Source of the DNA: Lachnospiraceae bacterium KH1T2
GTDB lineage: Bacteria; Bacillota; Clostridia; Lachnospirales; Lachnospiraceae
Assembly: GCA_900114405.1 (NCBI GenBank)
Contig: FOSY01000003.1
Location: 186,001 to 250,000, forward strand
Direction: 5' to 3'
Length of the DNA: 64,000 nucleotides
Position numbers and translations under genes: made by a program. The notes under the pieces are model-generated. The model saw nothing but the letters and a program-made list of their open reading frames with translations, was not told the origin of the DNA and searched no databases. This document shows positions 37,383 through 45,495 of the stretch, piece by piece. The stretch's first letter is position 1. Each line of letters starts with the position of its first letter.

Positions 37383-38306
37383 ATGAGACCAAAGCTTTCA
37401 GTAATACTTATCACTTATAATCATGCAAAGTATGTAAGAAAAGCATTAGACGGAATTTTAATGCAGAAGACAGATTTTGACTATGAAATCGTGGTTGGGG
37501 ATGACTGCTCGACAGACTCGACGCAGGATATATTGAGAGAATATTCGATGAAAAATCCGGGCAGGTTTAATCTGATCCTTAGGAAAAAGAACCTTGGACG
37601 CCCTACGCTTAACGTGTACCTGACGTCAATGGAGGCTAAGGGTGAGTATCTTGCGTACCTGGAAGGAGACGACTACTGGACTGATGAAAATAAGCTTCAG
37701 AAGCAGGTGGATTTCCTTGAGGCGCACCCGGAATATATGGGAACTACTCATTCTTTCTGCATAATCGATGAGAATGGTGCTCCGTCATCAGACGAGCAGA
37801 AGGAAAAGCTGTACTCATGGAGCGGTGACTATACGTATAGCGACTGGGAGAGAAGAGGCGAGTGGCCGGGGCAGACAGCATCTAATGTCTGCCGGAATTT
37901 TTACAAAAACGGAAAGATGGACTACTCTATCCTTTACCGCGCACATGATTTTATAGACGACGAGGTTATATTTACATTTCTTCTGCTTCAGGGAAAGATT
38001 TATAGATTTGATGATGTAATGGCTGCACATCGTGTAATAAGAAAGCAGGGCGGCGGTACATGGAATTCAATAAAGCTCAAGCGAGACACTATGGTTGAGG
38101 AATTTGAATATAAGTGCAGCTTGATGGCATGGATTGAGAAGAATGCAGGTCTTACTGACTATGAAGTAGGGCAGGCGCTTACAAGATTTAAGAATGCAGC
38201 GGGACTGTGGCTCAAGCACCCTTCATCCCGTACATGGAGCATGTTTTCAAAATGCTTTGCGTTTTACATTTTGCATGTTAAATTCGGAAAGGTCAGGAAA
38301 AGATGA
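37383..38306 (+). CDS. GT2 glycosyltransferase
   Basis: A 307-residue GT2: VILITYNHAKYVRKALDGIL, then IVVGDDCSTDSTQDILREY and YLEGDDYWTDENKLQKQVDFLE, where GDD is the metal motif. It follows the flippase by 10 bp and overlaps the fucosyltransferase by ATGA. Confidence 0.9.
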   Translation: MRPKLSVILITYNHAKYVRKALDGILMQKTDFDYEIVVGDDCSTDSTQDILREYSMKNPGRFNLILRKKNLGRPTLNVYLTSMEAKGEYLAYLEGDDYWTDENKLQKQVDFLEAHPEYMGTTHSFCIIDENGAPSSDEQKEKLYSWSGDYTYSDWERRGEWPGQTASNVCRNFYKNGKMDYSILYRAHDFIDDEVIFTFLLLQGKIYRFDDVMAAHRVIRKQGGGTWNSIKLKRDTMVEEFEYKCSLMAWIEKNAGLTDYEVGQALTRFKNAAGLWLKHPSSRTWSMFSKCFAFYILHVKFGKVRKR

Positions 38307-39229
38307 TTGTTCTCAGATTTACCAGTGGACTTGGTAATCAGATGTTTCAGTATGCCTTTTATACATACCTGAGAAAGAAGTATCCGGATACTAAAGTCCT
38401 TGCGGATACCGGCTGGTATAAGTGGAATGATGCACATCAGGGCTTTGAGCTGAAAAAGCTTTTTGGAAGAGCAGATAATAAAGATTTTGTTTTTGAAGAG
38501 GCAAGTGAGTTTGAAGCCTTCCAATGCTCAGGCACTTTCCCTCAGACAAGCGAAAAAGTAAGATATATCAACAGACTTGTGAGATTATTTGCAGGAAAAC
38601 ATTTTCAGAAACAGCACATAGGAGAGACAGGTCGTGAAGATGAGAATCTCCTGAAAGACAAAGTAGATAATATAGACTGTTCTAAAAATGTATATATAAC
38701 AGGCTATTTTCTTAAAGAGGACTATTATAAAGATAATCTTGAAGAGCTTAGAAAAGCGCTTAGCTTTGATGTACGCTCTATAGGCGACGAAAATGAAGAT
38801 GTGCTTAAAGACATCGGTTCGTGCAGCTCTGTATCAATACACGTGAGACGCGGCGACTACCTCACAACAGGTGCAGAGCAGGGATTTTTAAGTATGCCTA
38901 TGGATTATTATAAAAAAGCTGTCGCTCTGATAGAAGAAAAGGTTGAGAACCCAAGATATTTCCTTTTCTCGGATGATAAAGAATTCTTGGAAGAAAATTT
39001 CGGATGGCTTGAAAATAAGCGCATAGTTACCGGAAATGATGATGATAAAAGCTATATTGACATGTTGCTCATGAGCAGATGCCGACACAATATTACAGCT
39101 AATTCTACATTTTCAGAATGGGCTGGTCTACTTAATGACAACGAGAATGCTATAGTGATCTATCCAAAGAGCTATATTTCTGATAAAGACAGCGATATTA
39201 AGCATATCGATGGATGGATAAGACTTTAG
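38303..39229 (+). CDS. GT11 alpha-1,2-fucosyltransferase family protein
   Basis: A 308-residue GT11 enzyme. The N-terminus has the GLGNQMFQYAFY motif, and the catalytic HVRRGDYL motif is at residues 180-187 (H180, R182, R183). C-terminal segments FLFSDDKEFLE and NSTFSEWAGLL are also typical. It likely adds fucose or a related deoxyhexose (GDP donor) to the surface glycan. Last gene of the cluster. Confidence 0.92.
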   Translation: MIVLRFTSGLGNQMFQYAFYTYLRKKYPDTKVLADTGWYKWNDAHQGFELKKLFGRADNKDFVFEEASEFEAFQCSGTFPQTSEKVRYINRLVRLFAGKHFQKQHIGETGREDENLLKDKVDNIDCSKNVYITGYFLKEDYYKDNLEELRKALSFDVRSIGDENEDVLKDIGSCSSVSIHVRRGDYLTTGAEQGFLSMPMDYYKKAVALIEEKVENPRYFLFSDDKEFLEENFGWLENKRIVTGNDDDKSYIDMLLMSRCRHNITANSTFSEWAGLLNDNENAIVIYPKSYISDKDSDIKHIDGWIRL

Positions 39230-39246
39230 TACGTTAAACTTTTAGG

Positions 39247-39275
39247 TGGACGTATACAAAATATTGTTTTATAAT
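39247..39275 (+). promoter_or_regulatory. Promoter of glnN
   Basis: TGGACG (39247-39252), 17 bp and a perfect TATAAT (39270-39275), about 50 bp before the glnN start. The good -10 with a weak -35 suggests activation or nitrogen-dependent control. Confidence 0.6.
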
Positions 39276-39324
39276 CTGTACGGTAATTAAATAAATTCAT
39301 ATTGGTCTTTTTATGGAGGAACAC

Positions 39325-41436
39325 ATGAGCGAAAACGTCAACATCGCTGAGATTTTTGGCGAAGATGTATTTAATGACACCGTGATGAGAGAAAGACTCC
39401 CGAAGAAGTATTACAAGGAGCTTCGACGCACGATTGATGAGGGCAAAGAGCTTGCCCCTGACCTGGCAGATGTCGTTGCGCATGCAATGAAGGAATGGGC
39501 TATTGAAAGAGGGGCTACTCACTACACACACTGGTTTCAGCCGCTTACAGGGATTACAGCTGAGAAGCATGATTCATTTATTTCACCTGTGAGAAAAGAT
39601 GGAACAGTTATCCTTGAGTTCTCAGGTAAGGAACTCATTAAGAGTGAGCCGGATGCTTCTTCTTTCCCGTCAGGCGGAATCCGTTCTACTTTCGAGGCTA
39701 GAGGATATACGGCATGGGACTGCACCTCACCGGCATTTGTACGTCATGATGCAGCGGGCGCGATCCTCTGCATACCGACAGCATTCTGTTCTTACACAGG
39801 CGAGTCGCTGGATATGAAGACACCTCTTCTTCGCTCTATGGAGGCAATAAATACCCAGACACTCAGGCTGATACGACTTTTTGGAAATACTACTTCAAAG
39901 AGCGTTAAGCCTTCAGTTGGCGCGGAGCAGGAGTATTTCCTTGTTGACCGCGAACGTTTCTTACAAAGAAAAGACCTTATCTATACAGGCCACACCCTGT
40001 TTGGAGCTATGCCTCCAAAGGGCCAGGAGCTTGATGACCAGTACTTTGGTGTTATCAGAGAAAGAGTTGCTGCATTTATGAAGCTGCTCAATGAAGAACT
40101 CTGGAAGCTTGGAATCCCGGCTAAAACCCAGCACAATGAAGTAGCACCGGGACAGCATGAGCTTGCACCGATATATTCAGACTGCAATGTCGCAGTAGAT
40201 GCCAACCAGCTTACTATGGAAGTCATGAAGAAAGTTGCAGAGCGTCAGGGAATGACATGTCTTCTGCATGAGAAGCCTTTCGCCGGAGTAAACGGCTCAG
40301 GTAAGCATGACAACTGGAGCATCGTTACAGATGATGGCATCAACCTCCTTGAGCCGGGCGATACACCTCATGACAATATTCAGTTCCTCCTTGTCCTGAC
40401 TTGTATCCTTAAGGCTGTGGATGAGCATGCAGACCTTCTGAGAGAATCTGCGGCATCTGTAGGAAATGACTATCGACTTGGCGCAAACGAGGCACCGCCT
40501 GCAATCGTATCTGCTTTTGTAGGAGAGCAGCTTCAGGATGTGCTCACTCAGCTTATTTCTACAGGTATGGCTACAAGCTCAAAGCAGGGTGAAAAGATGG
40601 AGACAGGTGTGCGTACTCTGCCTGACTTCATGAAGGATGCGACAGACCGTAACCGTACTTCGCCTTTTGCATTTACAGGAAATAAATTTGAATTTAGAAT
40701 GGTTGGCTCAAGCGAGTCTATCGCACCGCCAAACATCATTCTCAATACGATAGTTGCTGAAGCTTTTGCTGAGGCATGTGATGTACTTGAAAAAGCTGAT
40801 AATTTCGAGATGGAAGTGCATAACCTCATAAAGAAGTACGCAACAGAGCATCAGAGAATAGTATTTAATGGAAACGGATATTCAGATGAATGGGTAGAGG
40901 AGGCTGAAAGACGTGGTCTTCCTAACATGAAGTCATCTGTTGATGCATATGCATGCCTTACATCTGAGAAGTCAGTTAAGCTTTTTGAAAAATTCGGCAT
41001 TTTTACCAAAGAAGAACTTGAGTCTCGTCAGGAGATCAAGTATGAAGGTTATGCAAAGGAAGTAAATATAGAAGCACGTACAATGATCGACATGGCTTCT
41101 AAGTCAATCATTCCTTCATGCCTTAAGTACTCAAAGGTTCTTGCTGAGACAGTAAAGGAACTCAGAGATGTAGGAGCTGATGACACAGCTGCAAGGGAGA
41201 TCCTTTACGAAGTAACAGACCTTACGATCGAGGCTAAAAATGCGCTTCAGAAACTGGTAGATGATGATACTGAGGCAATCAGTAAGCATAGTGCAAAGGA
41301 AAGTGCCGAGTTCTGCAGAGATGTGGTAAAGGCAGATATGGCAGCACTCCGTGAGCCTATCGACCGTCTTGAAATGATCGTTGATAAGGATTACTGGCCA
41401 ATGCCGTCATATGGCGACCTCCTTTTTGAAGTATGA
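39325..41436 (+). CDS. glnN: Glutamine synthetase type III (GlnN)
   Basis: A 703-residue GSIII, far longer than GSI (about 450). Motifs include FPSGGIRSTFEARGYTAWD, VGAEQEYF, APGQHELAP and NGSGKHDNWS. It condenses ammonium and glutamate using ATP and is found mostly in anaerobic gut bacteria and cyanobacteria. The start at 39325 is set by GGAGG (39315-39319); an ATG at 39313 would place that site inside the gene. Own promoter and a strong terminator. Confidence 0.96.
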   Translation: MSENVNIAEIFGEDVFNDTVMRERLPKKYYKELRRTIDEGKELAPDLADVVAHAMKEWAIERGATHYTHWFQPLTGITAEKHDSFISPVRKDGTVILEFSGKELIKSEPDASSFPSGGIRSTFEARGYTAWDCTSPAFVRHDAAGAILCIPTAFCSYTGESLDMKTPLLRSMEAINTQTLRLIRLFGNTTSKSVKPSVGAEQEYFLVDRERFLQRKDLIYTGHTLFGAMPPKGQELDDQYFGVIRERVAAFMKLLNEELWKLGIPAKTQHNEVAPGQHELAPIYSDCNVAVDANQLTMEVMKKVAERQGMTCLLHEKPFAGVNGSGKHDNWSIVTDDGINLLEPGDTPHDNIQFLLVLTCILKAVDEHADLLRESAASVGNDYRLGANEAPPAIVSAFVGEQLQDVLTQLISTGMATSSKQGEKMETGVRTLPDFMKDATDRNRTSPFAFTGNKFEFRMVGSSESIAPPNIILNTIVAEAFAEACDVLEKADNFEMEVHNLIKKYATEHQRIVFNGNGYSDEWVEEAERRGLPNMKSSVDAYACLTSEKSVKLFEKFGIFTKEELESRQEIKYEGYAKEVNIEARTMIDMASKSIIPSCLKYSKVLAETVKELRDVGADDTAAREILYEVTDLTIEAKNALQKLVDDDTEAISKHSAKESAEFCRDVVKADMAALREPIDRLEMIVDKDYWPMPSYGDLLFEV

Positions 41437-41486
41437 TATAAAATACAAGATATAGTACTTTCTTAGAACACCGTTTCAATACCTAT

Positions 41487-41556
41487 AAAATAAGCGTCTT
41501 TGAATCATTTGTAAAAATCAAGTAGAAGATTCATCGATGCTTATTTTATTTTTTGT
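41487..41556 (+). terminator. Terminator after glnN
   Basis: A long stem pairs 41487-41498 with 41537-41548 (one wobble), with a second inner pairing GAATC/GATTC, and a T-tract after it. Positions 41437-41486 between the stop and this stem hold nothing I recognise. Confidence 0.75.
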
Positions 41557-41602
41557 GGAAATTGACCACTTCACAATATGCGGATAATGAGTTATTATAA
41601 GT

Positions 41603-41650
41603 ACGCAATATTTAGTGAAGTTTTTGACTAATGAATACAATATTTTGTGT
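41603..41650 (+). promoter_or_regulatory. Tandem NrdR boxes upstream of nrdD
   Basis: Two 16-bp sites, 41603-41618 and 41635-41650, each match the NrdR box acaCwAtATaTwGtgt with two or three mismatches. Their starts are 32 bp apart, about three helical turns, which is the spacing typical of NrdR box pairs. A candidate promoter (TTCACA 41571-41576, TATTAT 41593-41598) lies immediately upstream, so NrdR would block initiation or elongation when dATP is abundant. Confidence 0.8.
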
Positions 41651-41765
41651 AGTAAGCCGGCCCGCGCCGGCTTGTGTACTGCCTGCAGAAACTTTGCATG
41701 TAAAAGAGTGGTGGAAAGGTCGTTCCGCGCTCATAAAAATTAGTAATAGGAGACGAGGGAAACAC

Positions 41766-43937
41766 ATGAACATTATCAAGCGAAATGGCGAAGAAGTTGA
41801 ATTCGACGGTGAGAAGATCGTTGCGGCAGTTCTTAAGGCTAATAAAGAAGTGACCGAAGGCTCAAAGATGACCGAGGAAGAGATCCGACATCTTGAGGAG
41901 CACGTAGAAGCTCACTGCAACGAGATGACAAGAGCCATGAACGTGGAAGAGATTCAGGATCAGGTAGAAGATGAGATCATGAAGGTCGGCAAATATGAGC
42001 TTGCCAGAAAGTACATCACATATCGTTATAAGAGAGCGCTTGTACGTAAGTCAAATACTACTGATGATAAAATTCTCTCTCTTATAAGTTTTAAGAATGA
42101 AGATGTAAAGCAGGAAAACTCAAATAAGAACCCGGTTCTTGCATCAACTCAGAGAGACTATATGGCAGGAGAAGTTTCAAAGGATCTTGCACGTCGTTTC
42201 TTCATGCCTGCAGATATCATGGATGCGAATGATAAAGGTATCATTCATGTGCATGATCTTGACTACGTTTCACAGCAGATTCATAACTGTGATCTTGTAA
42301 ATTTGGAAGATATGCTTCAGAATGGTACGGTTATTTCAGAGACACTTATTGAGAAGCCGCATTCATTCCGTACAGCCTGCAATATCGCAACACAGATAAT
42401 CGCTCAGGTTGCAAGCTCACAGTATGGCGGACAGTCTATCACACTTTCACATCTTGTGCCTTTTGTCGATGTGAGCCGTCAGAATTATCGTAAGGCTGTA
42501 AAGAAAGAGTTAGAAGCAGAGAATATTTCAGCTACAGAAGAGCAGATCAATGAGATAGCTGAAATGAGAGTAAGAAAAGAGATCAAGGACGGAGTTCAGG
42601 TTATCCAGTATCAGGTCATCACATTGATGACAACAAATGGACAGGCACCATTTGTTACAGTATTTATGTACCTTGACGAAGTCCCTGAGGGTCAGGTAAG
42701 AGAAGATCTTGCGCTTGTGATCGAAGAGATGCTTAAGCAGAGAATGACAGGTGTTAAGAATGAAAAAGGTGTTTATATCACACCGGCATTCCCTAAGCTT
42801 ATCTACGTTCTTGACGAGGATAACGTTACTAAGGATTCTAAGTATTGGTATCTTACAGAGCTTGCAGCAAGATGTACAGCAAAGAGAATGGTTCCTGACT
42901 ACATCTCAGCTAAGATAATGAAAGAGCTTAAGGGCGATGTATATCCATGTATGGGATGCAGAAGCTTCCTTACACCGGATAAGGTCGGACTTGGCGAGAA
43001 TGGTAAGCATAAGTACTACGGAAGATTCAATCAGGGCGTATGCACTATCAATCTTGTCGATGTTGCTTGCTCATCAGGTAAGGATGAAGATAAGTTCTGG
43101 AAGATACTTGATGAAAGACTTGAGCTTTGTAAGAGGGCGCTTATGTGCCGTCATGAGAGACTTATCGGAACTCCTTCTGATGTTGCTCCGCTTCTTTGGC
43201 AGTATGGTGCGCTTGCACGACTTAAGAAGGGCGAGACGATCGATAAGATGCTCTTTAATAACTATTCAACTATTTCACTTGGATATGCAGGTATATGTGA
43301 AATGACACGTTACATGAAGGGCTGTTCACATACACAGGAGCCGGGTACAAGCTTTGCTCTTGAAGTAATGCAGCACCTTAATGATAAGTGCAACGAGTGG
43401 AAAGAAGAGACAAACATCAGCTTCAGCCTTTATGGAACACCGCTTGAGTCAACAACATACGAGTTTTCAAAGAAGCTTCAGAGAAGATTCGGAATCATCG
43501 AAGGTGTTACTGATAAAAACTACATCACAAACAGCTATCATGTGCATGTTACAGAAAATATCGATGCTTTTGCAAAGCTTAAGTTTGAGTCTCAGTTCCA
43601 GGAGCTTTCTCCGGGCGGTGCTATCAGCTATGTAGAAGTTCCTAACATGAATAACAATATCGATGCGGTACTTTCTGTAATGCAGTATATCTATAATAAC
43701 ATCATGTATGCGGAGCTTAATACAAAGAGTGATTATTGTCAGGTATGCGGCTATGAAGGTGAGATCCAGATCGTGAAAGATGAAGATACGGGAAAGCTTG
43801 TATGGGAGTGCCCATGCTGTCAGAACCGCGATCAGGATAAGATGAATGTTGCACGTCGTACTTGCGGATATATCGGAACACAGTTCTGGAATCAGGGACG
43901 TACACAGGAAATTAAAGAAAGAGTTCTTCATCTGTAA
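41766..43937 (+). CDS. nrdD: Anaerobic ribonucleoside-triphosphate reductase NrdD
   Basis: A 723-residue class III ribonucleotide reductase. The N-terminal ATP cone (MNIIKRNGEEVEFDGEKIVAAVLKA) senses dATP/ATP. The catalytic core has PCMGCRSFL and CTINLVDVA. A zinc site is CQVCGYEGE ... CPCC, and the glycyl radical lies in RRTCGYIGTQFWNQG (G701). It reduces NTPs to dNTPs anaerobically with formate as reductant. The start at 41766 is preferred because it begins the ATP cone; longer upstream extension is unrelated. Confidence 0.97.
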   Translation: MNIIKRNGEEVEFDGEKIVAAVLKANKEVTEGSKMTEEEIRHLEEHVEAHCNEMTRAMNVEEIQDQVEDEIMKVGKYELARKYITYRYKRALVRKSNTTDDKILSLISFKNEDVKQENSNKNPVLASTQRDYMAGEVSKDLARRFFMPADIMDANDKGIIHVHDLDYVSQQIHNCDLVNLEDMLQNGTVISETLIEKPHSFRTACNIATQIIAQVASSQYGGQSITLSHLVPFVDVSRQNYRKAVKKELEAENISATEEQINEIAEMRVRKEIKDGVQVIQYQVITLMTTNGQAPFVTVFMYLDEVPEGQVREDLALVIEEMLKQRMTGVKNEKGVYITPAFPKLIYVLDEDNVTKDSKYWYLTELAARCTAKRMVPDYISAKIMKELKGDVYPCMGCRSFLTPDKVGLGENGKHKYYGRFNQGVCTINLVDVACSSGKDEDKFWKILDERLELCKRALMCRHERLIGTPSDVAPLLWQYGALARLKKGETIDKMLFNNYSTISLGYAGICEMTRYMKGCSHTQEPGTSFALEVMQHLNDKCNEWKEETNISFSLYGTPLESTTYEFSKKLQRRFGIIEGVTDKNYITNSYHVHVTENIDAFAKLKFESQFQELSPGGAISYVEVPNMNNNIDAVLSVMQYIYNNIMYAELNTKSDYCQVCGYEGEIQIVKDEDTGKLVWECPCCQNRDQDKMNVARRTCGYIGTQFWNQGRTQEIKERVLHL

Positions 43938-43965
43938 GACAATGACAGGATTATTTGATTAAAGG

Positions 43966-43997
43966 AAAGTCCTCCGAAAAAAGCGGAGGACTTTTTC
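43966..43997 (+). terminator. Strong terminator between nrdD and nrdG
   Basis: A perfect 11-bp stem (43966-43976 with 43984-43994) with a seven-base loop and T-tract sits 28 bp after nrdD and 32 bp before nrdG. Most transcripts would stop here, making nrdG expression depend on read-through. Confidence 0.93.
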
Positions 43998-44028
43998 TGC
44001 GTAAAAGTTCAGGGAGACGGTGAATTTT

Positions 44029-44559
44029 ATGAACTATGGAAATATAAAATATTGTGATATTGCAAATGGCCCCGGAGTGAGGACATCACTTTTTGTTTCA
44101 GGGTGCAGACATCACTGTAAAGGGTGTTTTCAGCCGGAAACATGGGACTTTAGTTTTGGTGCTGAGTTTAATGAGAAGCTTGAAGATGAGATACTTAAGT
44201 CACTTGAGCCGGACTACATTGCAGGATTCACCTGCCTTGGAGGTGAGCCGATGGAGCCTGAAAATCAGCCGCATGTGCTTCATCTTATAAAAAGGATACG
44301 AGAGAAGTTTCCGGAAAAAAATATCTGGATATACTCAGGATATACTTTTGAGGAGCTGACAGATCCGGAGAATAAGGCATGTCATACAGAGTATACGGCT
44401 GAGCTCTTAAGCCTTTTGGACTGCCTTGTAGACGGTGAGTTTCATCTGGATAAGAAGGATTTAATGCTTAAATTCAGAGGAAGCAGTAATCAGCGAATCC
44501 TTGATATGCAGAAATCAATAAAAGAAAATAGCCCTGTCTGGAATGAAGAATTTCGTTGA
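44029..44559 (+). CDS. nrdG: Anaerobic ribonucleotide reductase-activating protein NrdG
   Basis: A 176-residue radical-SAM activase. The cluster motif is C26-x3-C30-x2-C33 (SGCRHHCKGC), preceded by NGPGVRTSLF. It uses SAM to create the glycyl radical on NrdD. ATG 44029 is preferred to a GTG at 44020, because AGGGAGA (44011-44017) would be too close to the latter. Expression is separated from nrdD by a terminator. Confidence 0.96.
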   Translation: MNYGNIKYCDIANGPGVRTSLFVSGCRHHCKGCFQPETWDFSFGAEFNEKLEDEILKSLEPDYIAGFTCLGGEPMEPENQPHVLHLIKRIREKFPEKNIWIYSGYTFEELTDPENKACHTEYTAELLSLLDCLVDGEFHLDKKDLMLKFRGSSNQRILDMQKSIKENSPVWNEEFR

Positions 44560-44570
44560 ATTCAGGTAAG

Positions 44571-44606
44571 TAAAAGGAATGGTCGGAATGATCATTCCTT
44601 TTTTTG
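44571..44606 (+). terminator. Terminator after nrdG
   Basis: A stem of about 10 bp (44572-44581 with 44593-44602) is followed by at least five Ts. It ends the nrd region; the toxin/immunity island starts beyond it. Confidence 0.9.
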
Positions 44607-45118
44607 CAGCAAAAAACGGCAAGCTTGTAAAACTGTATTTCGTCAGGTTTTAGCTACCATTCGTCAGGTTTTGCGCAAAAAACAAAATATAAGTGCTAAA
44701 GTGAAAGTGAGGTAAATTTTCTTGATCAATAATTAACTTTGAGGAAAGACTATATCATGAAAAAAGGGAGCTTTAAGGATATAACAAAAGTTAAGTATTT
44801 AGGAAATGAAATGTTGGTATTTTCAGGATGGAAGCTCATGTTTACCATCGACAATACAGTAGACTCGATTTTATTTAAGGAAAGTCTATGCGAAAGAAAA
44901 TTATTGAAGAAATAGGCTGCGCGGGGCTGTTGCGTTGTGATGCTCGATTATCTTATTGCAATTGTACCGAATTAATTTTGAAAAATCAAGGCTTAAAACT
45001 ATAGTGTAAAGGCATCATAGAATACGTACTGAATGGAAATACAATACTCGCGGAAGTAAAGAGTAACGGCGAACGACTTAACTATTACTATAGCGGAAAC
45101 GGAACTCTTCTGCAGCTA

Positions 45119-45223
45119 GTGCATTGACACGTTCTAAATCAAACTAATGTCATATCTCGAAATCGCCAACATAAGGCTCATTCGAGCTATGACATAAGTT
45201 TAATTATGAATGTGTCAAAACAC
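45119..45223. mobile_element. MITE copy 1 (105-bp palindrome, TA target)
   Basis: A 105-bp element with terminal inverted repeats of 12 bp (GTGCATTGACAC at the left, GTGTCAAAACAC at the right) and interior arms that also pair, so it forms a long hairpin with about a 19-base loop. A TA dinucleotide precedes it (45117-45118). The TA target is typical of IS630/Tc1-mariner MITEs. No transposase is present. Confidence 0.8.
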
Positions 45224-45224
45224 T

Positions 45225-45329
45225 GTGTATTGACACGTTCTAAATTAAACTAATGCCCTATCTTGAAATCGCCAACATAAGGCTCATTCGAGCTATGACA
45301 TAAGTTTAATTATGAATGTGTCAAAACAC
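45225..45329. mobile_element. MITE copy 2 (tandem, 105 bp)
   Basis: A second copy, one base after the first and differing from it at only a few positions. Its left repeat is GTGTATTGACAC and its right GTGTCAAAACAC, followed by TA (45330-45331). Removing 45119-45331 (both MITEs plus one TA copy) restores the host reading frame, with CAG CTA then joining GGC TAT, so this pair entered as insertions into the toxin gene. Confidence 0.8.
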
Positions 45330-45495
45330 TAGGCTATATCCAATCAAAGGGCGCAGCTGAGACCTATTACACAGTAGTAACTAATCCTAATTTATCATTA
45401 ATAGATCGTAATATAATTCAAAATAGTTTAGATAATGCAAATTATTACATAAGTAAGATAGAGGCATTATTTGGACCATATGGAGGTATTAGATA

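Noticed and set aside
45119..45329. CRISPR-like repeat pair
   Set aside because: Only two copies, 105 bp long, each a palindrome with terminal inverted repeats and TA flanks; no spacers of regular length and no cas genes. They are MITEs.
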